Of a DNA stretch of 64,000 bases, positions 1 through 9,319 are shown in pieces. The position numbers and the translations under genes are program-made. Numbering within the stretch: the stretch's first letter is position 1; each line of letters opens with the position of its first letter. The notes under the pieces were generated by a model. The model saw only the letters and a list, made by a program, of their open reading frames with translations. It searched no databases and was not told the DNA's origin. Origin of the DNA: Tribonema minus (lineage: Eukaryota > Sar > Xanthophyceae > Tribonematales > Tribonemataceae); NCBI GenBank assembly GCA_017506865.1, contig JAFCMP010000014.1:248001-312000 (forward strand), written 5' to 3'.

Positions 1-650
1 CGATCGTTGGCATGTTCGTGCAGGAGAAGCTGACCGGCCAGGGCCCCATCGAGCAGATCCTCGCTGGCCACGTGAGTGACCATATCACACCACATTATTG
101 TCGTCCATGAGAACAACTGCTTCAAGCGAGACTGTGTGGTAGACGTACTCGCAGAGTCAGTGTTTTCACCTGGTTTTTGAGTCTTAGGGGGTTCTTCTTG
201 TCTGCAATGACGCCACGGCACTCTTTATCTTTTGTTTTGTACCATATTCTGCCTGTTGCATCCCACTGCTTGGTGCATATGGAAGAATGCATGTGGCAGC
301 CCAGCTACAAATGCCATCTCATCCGATGCCAGGGCGTTTATTATCGCCTTGGCTTTGCATGGATGGTTTTCATACGCTCATGACCAACTGCGACCACCTG
401 CATGAATGCACTGCGAAAGTGACATTATGTGTCGTCAGTGATTCCCTGTGTGGCGCCAATACTTATGAATGCGCATGTTATCACCTGCACAATTGCACGG
501 CTAAAGTGTTGCACCGTGTCTGACACTTACATGATGCACCCTGTCTGACATACTAGGCAAGTGTGCTCTGTCTCACCCCTTCTTTGCATGTCTGCTGGTT
601 CCCTTGTGCCACAGGTCTCCCCCTTCGGCGACGGTCAGGGCGCCTTCTAA
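1..650 (+). CDS. Light-harvesting chlorophyll-binding protein, C-terminal exons (5' truncated)
   Basis: Two exons are visible. Exon 1-71 (frame starting at base 3) reads IVGMFVQEKLTGQGPIEQIL then AGH and ends at a GTGAGT donor. Exon 615-650 follows a CACAG acceptor and reads VSPFGDGQGAF and a TAA stop. The phase-0 junction joins cleanly. The GMFVQE..TG.GPIEQL pattern is the third membrane helix of the LHC superfamily, and the SPFGDGQG tail resembles fucoxanthin-chlorophyll a/c proteins of chromalveolate algae. Such proteins bind chlorophyll and carotenoid in the thylakoid membrane and feed excitation to the photosystems. The N-terminal transit sequence and first two helices lie outside the window. 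The family is secure; the subfamily is inferred from a short tail. Confidence 0.85.
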
Positions 651-1863
651 GCAACAGGTGCATGGCCTACACCACCCCTTTACATCAATTTTGACCCCTC
701 AGCAATGGCACCGCCTGCCTTGGTCTTAACCGGCACTCCGTCGCACCTGTGCTTTATATATATGATGTGATTTTTGTGTACACACGAGTGCCCGTGCGTC
801 TTTCTTCGCGCCGCTGCGTTGTCCCCATGACTGCATGCGCAAGTGCTTGCATGCTGAGACGCCTATTGATCACTTTTGTCACCTGCGTGTTCAAGGGCTC
901 AATGGGCGCAATGCATTGTACGGGATCATGCAATTGGTTGTGTGCGCATGCAGGAACAATGCACAGTCGATTACTTTGTAGCAGCTGTGCAAGCGGGGTT
1001 GGTGTGCAGACGCATGTGATGACATGGTGTTTGTCCATGGCCGTTCTCCGGTGGGTGCATAAACATCACAGAGTGAATGCTTTTAAAAATTCACATAGTT
1101 CCTGATTATCATTCTAACTGTGAAATAAGCAAGCGTCATCTTACACTACAAGAAAGTTTGGTCATCATGTACTGTCCTGCTGCCTGCTTTGGTAGGGGTG
1201 GTTGTATGGAAAACATGCTCGTTGCACGCAATCGATTGCAACGAACACATACTCCCTGGTGGATTGGTGACCAACCACAATGCAAGGAAAAGAACTACCT
1301 AAGGTTTGCAGTTACGACCACGGACAAACCGCAGCAACTGTTCAGTCATCATACAGCAGACAACTAGGATCATGCCCTGCTGGCATGATCCCCTAGTCTC
1401 CAGAATGCTCTTGCCGCGCATTCACTTTACATAAGCCCAACCGTGCCAAATGTACCATGTGATGATGTAAGCCGGTCCAAAAAGATACACGTGCCAGAGA
1501 GGTGGGCGTTCTCAACGATCGCGCCCCTCCCCCAAACACGCTCCCGCAACTCGCTGATCAAAGTGTTTGCCAACTGTTCGCTGCTTGCCGCCGTTGCCTT
1601 TGTATGGCGACCCATCCAGGTTGCCCAAGTTCGTAGTGGCGCACTTCAGTGGCATCCGATGACTAGCAGGTGGAAAGCGCCAGGCTCAATCGGTCTCGTC
1701 ACATCGCAGCCTCTGTGAGTTACTTCCACCGTGATGGCAGGGGCCAGTTGCTGCTTCTATGGTGGCGTGCTTGCGCGCAGAAGAAATTGGCAAAGATCGT
1801 CAGTATAAGCCCTTGGACTGCCAATGTCCCTATGTGGGCTGTCTTGATGAAGTCCTTTACGCT
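651..1863. other. Intergenic, no gene recognised
   Basis: This AT-richer stretch follows the light-harvesting gene. Short open frames are present on both strands, but none shows family motifs, plausible splice signals or consistent codon bias. The hairpin at 1364-1396 is the only structured element I can point to. Confidence 0.5.
1364..1396. repeat. Short inverted repeat (hairpin)
   Basis: CTAGGATCATGCC at 1364-1376 is mirrored by GGCATGATCCCCTAG at 1382-1396, leaving a five-base loop and one or two unpaired bases near the stem base. It lies about 700 bp past the stop codon of the light-harvesting gene, too far to be an obvious 3' end signal. The palindrome is seen directly; any role is unknown. 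Confidence 0.6.
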
Positions 1864-1998
1864 CTAAAGTTTCTCATTTGGGCCATCGAACCTCTCGTCC
1901 ATACTCTGCTCAAGTGAAGCGTCCTTTTTCGCAAGGACGTAAGGGTTGCTGTATTGACGGATCTCGATCCACTCAGCTTCCGTCCTGAGCCGCTCCAT
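1864..1998 (-). CDS. Possible C-terminal coding fragment (WIEIRQYSNPYVLAKK block)
   Basis: The minus strand has a 44-codon frame from ATG at 1998 to TAG at 1864. It contains EWIEIRQYSNPYVLAKK followed by an acidic tail (DASLEQ...DERFDGPNEKL). Proline-rich low-complexity codons lie just upstream at 2030-2060. A diverged copy of the same block is encoded in the opposite orientation at about 2275-2346, so the peptide has been kept recognisable in two inverted copies. That argues for a real coding origin. I do not recognise the family. It could be the last exon of a gene whose other exons I cannot place, or a decayed duplicate. Confidence 0.3.
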   Translation of the reverse strand: MERLRTEAEWIEIRQYSNPYVLAKKDASLEQSMDERFDGPNEKL

Positions 1999-2430
1999 TC
2001 GGGGCTGTCAGGCTTGGATGCCGAGGCTGACGGCGGCGGCGGCGGCGGCAACGGCTGCTCCATGCTCGGGGGTGTCCGGGTTTACCCTCGCTGCTCAAGG
2101 CAACCTGACGCCTCCACGCATGAGAGGTAGAAGGCGCCACGAAGGCCGCGCTGGGCCAGATGAGCAGCTTCATGCCAGCAGCTAAAGTGGGACGATCAGC
2201 ACGTCGTCCTCAACATTGAACTGTACTACTTTTGGCGGTGTCGAGCCAATGGAGCGGCTCAACGGAGCGTCTCAGCAAGGAAGCTGACTGGATCGAGATC
2301 CGCCAATATAGCAACCCTTACGTCCTGGCGAAAAAGGAAGCTTTGAGCAGAGACATCCTACTTCGTGAGCCGCTCCATTTCGGAGCTGTCAGGCTCGAAT
2401 TCCGGCGCTGGCGGAGGCGGAGGGGGCGGC
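1921..2430. repeat. Imperfect inverted duplication with internal direct repeat
   Basis: About 70 bp at 1921-1990 reappears reverse-complemented at 2275-2346; both encode the WIEIRQYSNPYVLAKK block. In addition GAGCCGCTCCATT..GG.GCTGTCAGGCT occurs in direct orientation at about 1987-2016 and 2369-2398, followed each time by GGCGG-rich sequence. The mixture of inverted and direct homology shows a rearranged duplicate rather than a simple palindromic transposon end. Confidence 0.6.
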
Positions 2431-3924
2431 GGCTGCATGTTTGCAATCGGGGGTGTCATGTCCATGTCTGTCTGTCTGTCTGTCTGTTGTCTGTCGCTTT
2501 ACCGTCTTTTTAATTCAAGTCGAGTTTGAAGTTGAGTTGTTCTTGAAGTTGTTGAAAATGAAGAGGGATTTTTGAATTTGTGGATTAGGTCCACCGACCC
2601 CCCGTGTTGCTCGGAGGCGCTGCTGCCCGTGAAGCCGCAACGTATCGGCGCCGGGGTGCCATGGCCACGAGGCTTGAGGTGCGACCTGCTTTTTTAACAT
2701 CCTAACTGACTTGAGGTAGCGCTGATGCTTTGCGACCTGCTTTCCAAACTAAACTAACTGACCTGAATTATCATATAAGCTACTGTAGACGACAACAAGC
2801 TAAGCCACAGTAATTGGAAGAAACTGTAGAATCCGAGTTTGCAAGTCTTCTATTGCCCATGTAGCTTCAACGGAGGTATCATGCACTCCTCGAACTCAGA
2901 GCCTCTCACCATCTGTTGCTGCATGTACCCTAGCCTGGCTATCAAGCGCGGGCTTTAAGTCTCCTATACTCAACGACATCTACACACTGCTGCATCGCCA
3001 GTCAGACCGCTCAAGAGCAGGAAGAGATCGGCGATGCAGGCATTGTAAATTCTGCCAAAGGCAAATGCCGATGCTTCGTGTCGGTGCTGTACACCTGAAA
3101 CACGGCGCTGCATGCATCCTCTGATGGCAGCTGGGCAGCGAGGCCCTGCCTCGTTTGTGCAGCACATAGCATGCGACTGATGTGTCCAGCAGTGGCATTG
3201 CGCTTACTGCCATCAGCAGGAAAAATGCACGCAGCTCACTGGTGACTTTTATGGAAACAAATCAAAAGATCGTAGACCTCTAGGTGACAAGGGGTGGTTA
3301 GCCGTCAAGTTGAACGCTTTCCACCGACACTCCTGGTCGCCGGTGCTGCGGCAATTGGCCACGAGTCAAACAGTGCCACCATACTATGCGGAAGGTATTC
3401 GTGATTTTGACCTCAAGGCAGACCAGGACTATCATGTCAAGGTCAACCGTGGGGTGCCAATTCATTCGCCAGTTCCTGCAGTACTCTACGCTGCAACGGC
3501 GAGCCCGGTGTATATGTCTGAGAGGAACACAGTAATTAATTGCATACTCTACCTAAAACACAGTCAGGGTGGCAGCCCGCAGCGGCAGCAGCGCAGACGC
3601 AAGCAGGCACTTGGCACTGCGGCCGGCAGATGGCAGCACCAGCAGTGAACATGCATGACTATCATCCGAATGCGACAGGCCCGTGAGCTGCGGAGGGCCC
3701 AGTGCAGACTCGGCGGTGGCGCGCTTCCGAAAGTCCTGAGCATGATCTTAGTGCGACGGCGGCAGGGGCGCCAAACGGCGGCGATGCTCACTTGACAAAT
3801 CCACCAAGAAAGAGCTTGGCCCCATAAGCAGCGTTTCGCAGGCAGCAGGCCACAGCGCGCGCACGCAGAGGCAGAGCTATCATGCCCCCCCCGGACATCA
3901 CGCAGGGGCTCGGCGGCGGGGGTT
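2431..3924. other. Intergenic; no gene recognised
   Basis: The stretch holds a TCTG-type short repeat at 2463-2490 and a run of GAAGTTGAG-like words at 2520-2570. A moderately protein-like open frame runs at 3310-3648 on the plus strand, but it starts at TTG, lacks recognisable motifs and has no supported splice partners. I see no RNA gene. Confidence 0.4.
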
Positions 3925-6684
3925 TTGTCGACAATGCCCACCATAGCCATAACCAGAGGTCGGCCGCATGTGCCAGGTCGTGTGCGCATGCGCAGCGCGG
4001 CCGTCGCGGCGGCACGGGGCGCGCGCAATCGATGGACGGCGCAGGTACGATTACACCAGCCATACAACCCCCCCCCCCCCCTCCCTCCCCCCCCCCCCCC
4101 CCCGGTGCAGGACGCGGGCCCCAGCGTGCACCCGGAGATGGAGCGCTTCCGCGCCTTCCTGCGCATCCCCAGTGTGTCCGCAACGGGCCCGCGCGACGGC
4201 AGCTACGCGGCCGCCGCGGCGTGGCTCGAGCGCGCGTGCGCGGAGCGCGTGCCGCCGCTGCGCGTGCGGCGCGTCGGCGGCGCCGCCAAGCCCGTCCTCA
4301 TCGCGACGTGGCGCGGCAGCTCCTCTGCAGACGGCGGCGGCGGCGGCGGCAGCGGCGGCGGCGGCGGCGCAGCGGCGGCGCCGCTGCCCGGCTTGCTGTT
4401 CAACGCGCACTACGACGTCGTCCCCGCGGAGGGGGCGCGCTGGCGCTGCGACCCGTTCGCGGCGGTGCGGACCGCGGACGGCCGCGTGTACGCGCGCGGC
4501 GCGCAGGTGACCCCCCCCCCCTCCCCCTAACCCTGCTTGAGCCCCTGACCCTGTGTTGCGTGGGGGGGGCACTGCCTTGCCGCGCCGCCGTCGCACCGTG
4601 CGGGTCGCGCGCGAGTTGGGAGGGCTGCCCCCCGCTGCATGAGCTCATTGCGCGCTGACGTAGGCGCCCCGCTGCGGCAGCGCGCAGCGCGACCGGGCGC
4701 GCGTGGCGCGGGCGACGCGGGCATCTCGCACACTCTGGAACAGTGCTGCTGTGGGGCCGTGCGACAACTCGGTGGTTGGGCATCTGAAACTTCAGGTCGG
4801 CTGTGCGGCGAAGCAAACGTTACGCACGGGGCGTGTTGTCGCGCGCACGCCACCGCAGTCGCCGCAGGCGCCCTAGCCCTAACCCTAACCCTAGGCCCCC
4901 GGGCATGAGCGGCGCCGCTGCCTCTGCCCTCCTGGTCACCGGCGCCTTCGACTCTCACACATCCCCCCCCTCCTTCCCCCCCCCGTTGCCGCGTCTCGCC
5001 CGTCCCCCCCCCCCCCCCCGTGCCAGGACATGAAGTGCGTGTGCGTGCAGTACTTGGAGGCGCTCGCGCGGCTGCACGCGCGCGGCTGGGCGCCGCGCCG
5101 CACCGTGCACCTCACGTTCGTGCCGGACGAGGAGGTCGGCGGCGCGGACGGCATGATGCTGCTCGTCACCACACCTGAGGTACAAGCGCCGGAGAGCGCA
5201 CTTTGCATGGGGTTAAGGGTTGGTAGTAGGGTTTGGGTTAGGGTTGCAGCTCGGTAGTTAGGGTTGCAGCTCGGCAGTAGGGTTGGAGTTAGGGTTGCTC
5301 TGGCTCTTGGGCGGAACCAGTGCGGGTGATGGCAGGCAGCAGGCACCGCAGGCACCTGATGCTCATCCAGGGAGGAAGCATCTCCGCCTGCGCAGACACG
5401 CAAGCGGCGGGCGATTGCGGCAGATGTTGCAAGCAGAGCACGTTGTCCCTCCGTCAGAGCAGCGTGGCCATATCTGACCCGTTCCCCCCTCCCCCCCCCC
5501 CCCCCCCCGCGTGCCTGCCCCACTGGCAGTGGCGCGCGATGCAGCCCCTGGCTCTGGCCCTCGACGAGGGTCTGGCGAACCCCGACAACGCCTTCACCGT
5601 CTTCTACGGCGAGAGAGCATGCTGGTGGGTTTTGGTGCGAGCTACGGGGCCCGGGGCGGCAGAGGCCGTCGTCAGGGTCTGCACGCGCGCACTCGAGTAC
5701 CGCGCGCAGCAGAGGGCGCTGCTCGGCGGCGGCGGCTGCGCGCACGCCGCGGCGAAGAAGCTCGGCGACGTCGCCACCGTGAACCTGACCATGCTGCGGA
5801 GCAACGGCGGCGGCAGCAGCGCAACGGGCGGCGCGGGCCATGGCGGCGCTGCTGCCTCCAGCAGCGGCGGCGGCAGCGGCGCGGAGCGGACGCTGCCGGT
5901 GCCGGACGTCATAGTGCCGCTGGCGGGCGCGCACGGTGCGGAGGCGGCGGAGGCAGGGTTCGATGTGCGCGTGCCGCTCGGCGTGGACCCCGCCGACATG
6001 CGCGCGCTGCTGGACGCATGGTGCGCCGAGGGCGCGCGCAGCAGCAGTGGCGGCGGTGCCGTCGAGGTAAGCGGCGGCGGCACCTGCGCTGGCGGTGTTC
6101 GGAGCGGCGGCGGCTGCGGCGGGTGCCGCGACCGCCGCGATGATGTGAGCCATGGCGATGGCGGCGTCAGCGGCGACGGCAGCGGCGCCGGCGGCGCCGG
6201 CGATGACAGCAGCAGTGGCGGCATCGGCGACGGCGGCGATGGCAGCAGCAACGGTGGCGCCAGCGTTGGCGCCATCGGCAACGCTGACGACAGCAGCGTT
6301 GGCGGCGGCGACGACGGCGCCAGCGGCGGCGGCTGCGGCTACCCACAGGGCGGCGGCGCCGGCGCCGTGACGTGGCGCTTCGCCATTGAGGACACGGTGC
6401 AGGAGCACCACGTGACGTCGACGGACCGCGCGGCGAACCGGCTGTGGGGCGTCTTCGTGGACGCTCTGAGCGCGTTTGACGCGCCCGTTGTGCCTGAAGT
6501 CTTTCCTGCGGGCACGGATTCGTGGGTGCTGCGGCGCCTCGGCGTGCCGGCGCTCGGGTTCTCGCCGATGCGGCGCACGCCGGTGCTGCTGCACGAGCAC
6601 GACGAGTGGCTCGGCGAGCGCGCCTTCATGGAGGGCATCGACGTGTACGAGGCGCTGTTCCAGGCGCTGAGCGCTGCCACTTAG
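3925..6684 (+). CDS. ACY1: Aminoacylase-1-like zinc peptidase (M20 family)
   Basis: Exons are about 3925-4044 (start uncertain), 4111-4506, 5027-5179, 5530-6066 and 6349-6684, all joined in phase 0. Aminoacylase-1 is a cytosolic zinc enzyme that hydrolyses N-acyl amino acids. The zinc-site motifs are present in order: NAHYDVVP, YARGAQ|DMK (Asp opens exon 3), PDEEVGG, ALDEG, and LLHEHDE near the C-terminus. FSPMRRTPVLLHEHDE and the final VYEALFQALSA block match the family closely. The sequence around RATGPGAAEAVV lacks the GHxS(R)F loop that carries the second catalytic histidine in the family. A Gly/Ser-rich 282-nt segment (6067-6348) has GTAAGC..CACAG borders but is also open in frame, so it may be spliced or retained. 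Family assignment is firm; activity is doubtful. Confidence 0.88.
4869..5300. repeat. Intronic TTAGGG/CCCTAA-type repeats
   Basis: CCCTAGCCCTAACCCTAACC occurs at about 4870 in the intron at 4507-5026. A run of interrupted GGGTTAGGG words alternating with GTTGCAGCTCGG units fills about 5205-5300 in the next intron. They are telomere-like in sequence but short and internal. Confidence 0.75.
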
Positions 6685-6789
6685 AGCGCGCGAGCGAGCC
6701 GCCGCGATGCTGCAGAGGGCGCGACCGGCGCGGCGCCGCCGGCGCACGGCGGCGCGGCGCAGCGGCGGCTGGTCGCACCAGCACGACGC

Positions 6790-7062
6790 ATGTGCAAGGC
6801 GCTGCTGCAGGCACTGAGCGCTGCTGCTTAGAGCGAATAGTAAGCCGCCGCGCCTCGGCGGTGCCGTGCTGCTGTGCGGGCATTGTCGCCACATGCTGGC
6901 GTCGCGGAAAACGCCTATACGTTTGATGGCGCTGGTTCGGGCGCAGAGCGCTGCTGCATGGACAGCGCGCCGCTGCGCGCGCGCGGCGAATGACTAAGCA
7001 AGGGCGGTGCCTTCATGGAGCGGGCATAGATGTGTACGGGCCGTTGTACCCGACGCAGTGAA
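6790..7062 (+). repeat. Degenerate copies of the aminoacylase gene's 3' end
   Basis: The end of the last exon (6621-6684, including the stop codon) is echoed downstream. At 6798-6833 CTGCAGGCACTGAGCGCTGC then TGCTTAG recurs. At about 6931-6960 a shorter version appears. At 7008-7062 GGTGCCTTCATGGAGCGGGC then ATAGATGTGTACG..GCCGTTGTACC recurs. The copies carry substitutions and small indels, so they are not functional exons in this frame. Confidence 0.7.
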
Positions 7063-9319
7063 CGCTCTGCGCTGTAGGCGAGGCGCGCGTCGCCGCCGTG
7101 CCGAGACTGCCGCGGCGGCACGCGCAGCGCTTCTGTGACCACGGCGAGATCAACACGGCACCACGACACTGAAATGACTAAGCGTAGTGCCGCAGCAGCG
7201 GACTCGGCGGCACGCGCGGCGCGCAGAGCCGCGCTGCTGCGGGAGCCCGGGGGTGCGCGGCGCGGCGGCGTGGACACGGCGGCATCAGAGGGGGGCAGTG
7301 CCCCAGAGAGGCGCCGCACGCGCGCAGCGGGCGGCTGCGCACCTGGCGGACATCCCTGCGCGTGGCCATGTGTACCGAGAGTTGCCATCGTCTTGGCAAC
7401 TCGCTGCAGCGGTGCACGGTACATGCTGAGCACCGCCGCCCCATGATACCGCGTCGCAACAAAATGCGGCGCGGTCGCTGGCGCTGGCGCTGCACCCGCG
7501 CATCGCTGCGGCTTCAGCATGGCATCGGTGGGGGCGCAGTGTGCTCGAGCTGGGGGGCAGGGAGGGAAGTGACCAGCACGGACTGCGTGAGAGTGCCCGG
7601 AGCACGATCGCCTGGCAAAAATGAGCACCTGCTATCTCAGAAGCGGTGATTACATGCAGGGAGATCATAGTCACGGTGTGGTCCAGTGCGACCAGTGCAC
7701 AGCCAAGCGGATGCCGCACCCGATCAGTCGGTTCTTTTTAATGCCTTGCCCGGCGCTGCGAATGGGATGTACGCCCCGAGCATGCGCGCTGAAGGATGCT
7801 ACTGTACTTCGGGCAGACGTGAGAAAACTACCTTGAATGATATGCTGTTTTCTTGAGGTATGCACAACAAATGCATGATTGAAGTAGCTCTTCCCTTTGA
7901 CGTACAACAAATGATGCAATGTAAATCATCCATACATGACTGCCACTACTCTCAGCTGCTCATAAGCTTGGGGAGTGCTTGGCCCGTTGCTCGTTCTTGA
8001 GTGACCAGCAATGGTGCTCTTTGAAGGATGCGACACTCACAAATGTTGCTCTCATTGGCCCAGGGGCAAACCCTAACCCTCACCCAAAGTGCATGGCATG
8101 TGCCTCACTCAACAGAGGTGCCTGTGAGCATGAGACACCAAGCGAGCCAGACATGCCGCTGAGGGGCGCCTATTCTTGCTTGTGTTGCATTCCGGTGTGT
8201 CCAAAGGCGCTTGGAACCCCGCATCGCTTCGAGCCCCATGCAGTATTTGTGTCTAATCGTGCTTGGCATGCGCAGATGGCTGTCAGTGCGACGCTCTCCT
8301 GTGATCGATAAAGCATTGCGCCTGCTTGCAAGCTTTGCATGCTGCATTCTTGTGTTGTCATCAGCTAACGTTAAGGTGGGCAGTTGCACAGCCCAAAGTG
8401 GAATGCAGTACAAGGACATTGCATGATACTCTGTTCACGCAGAAATGCAGCGCCCTCCATGAGCAGTACAGCATCACTGCACCATGTACTCTGCACTGCC
8501 ATCTCACATTCTCACTGAGGCAACAGAATGTGACTGCAGGTGTGCGCCCACAACGCCTGCGTGGTAGAGGAAAATGTCTGCAGGGGCATAGTCATTGTGC
8601 GTGAATGCAACGACATCAACACGTGCGGAACCACAGCACATGTGGCCCCGCTGCTGACATCAGCCAAACCAGCAGGTGATGCTGGACATGAGATTCGCAT
8701 ACTGTTGTGTTTGGTATTCCACGGACGAGACCAGCCACTACCACTGTTGCTTCACAAGTATACAGCTTTCACAGCAACACCCAAGAGGATAGTACAACAC
8801 ACGCACACACACAGGCTGCACGCCGCCACCAACCACCGCCCCTTCGCCGCGTCCTTGACACCCAGCCCTACACTACACACAATGCTGCCACTATCCGCTG
8901 CACACGTACTATAAGGTGTGCCTCCGCATGCAGGCACTGCGCCGCAGCGAGCGTGCGAAACCATCGCTCGCCTGCACGCTGCTCTGCGCTGCCCTCTGCG
9001 ACGTTCTGCTGTGCGCAGGCGGTCTGCGCTCGCCGAGCACTGCTGCTGTGCAGGCCAGACTTCAAAAAGCTGGAGGTGTCCCCTCGCTAGCGCTACGGCA
9101 GCCCAGCAAGCCCCTGTGCGCGGTCGAAGCTCGTCCGCTTCACCGTGGATCTGCGTACAGGACAGTCCGCGTGTGATGGCATGCGCGCTGCAATCCAAGG
9201 GCACCACTTGCCGTCCCAGCCGCGCGCTGCCGCTGCCGCCGCTGCTGCTGCCACCACACCGCAGCAGCAGCAGCGGTAGCCGCGGCGGCGGCAGCGCGCC
9301 CGCCGTCCCCGCCGCCGCC
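7063..9319. other. Intergenic, no gene recognised
   Basis: GC content falls after about 7630. Open frames on both strands up to about 125 codons carry no recognisable motif. One AACCCTAACCCTCACCC word lies near 8070. The stretch separates the aminoacylase gene from the 3' end of the glycosyltransferase on the other strand. Confidence 0.5.

Noticed and set aside
3310-3648. 112-codon plus-strand frame
   Set aside because: It begins at TTG, has no motif, no splice partner and no support beyond openness.
4936-6894. Open minus-strand frame of about 650 codons over the aminoacylase gene
   Set aside because: It is antisense to exons with clear family motifs and owes its length to GC-rich, triplet-repeat composition.
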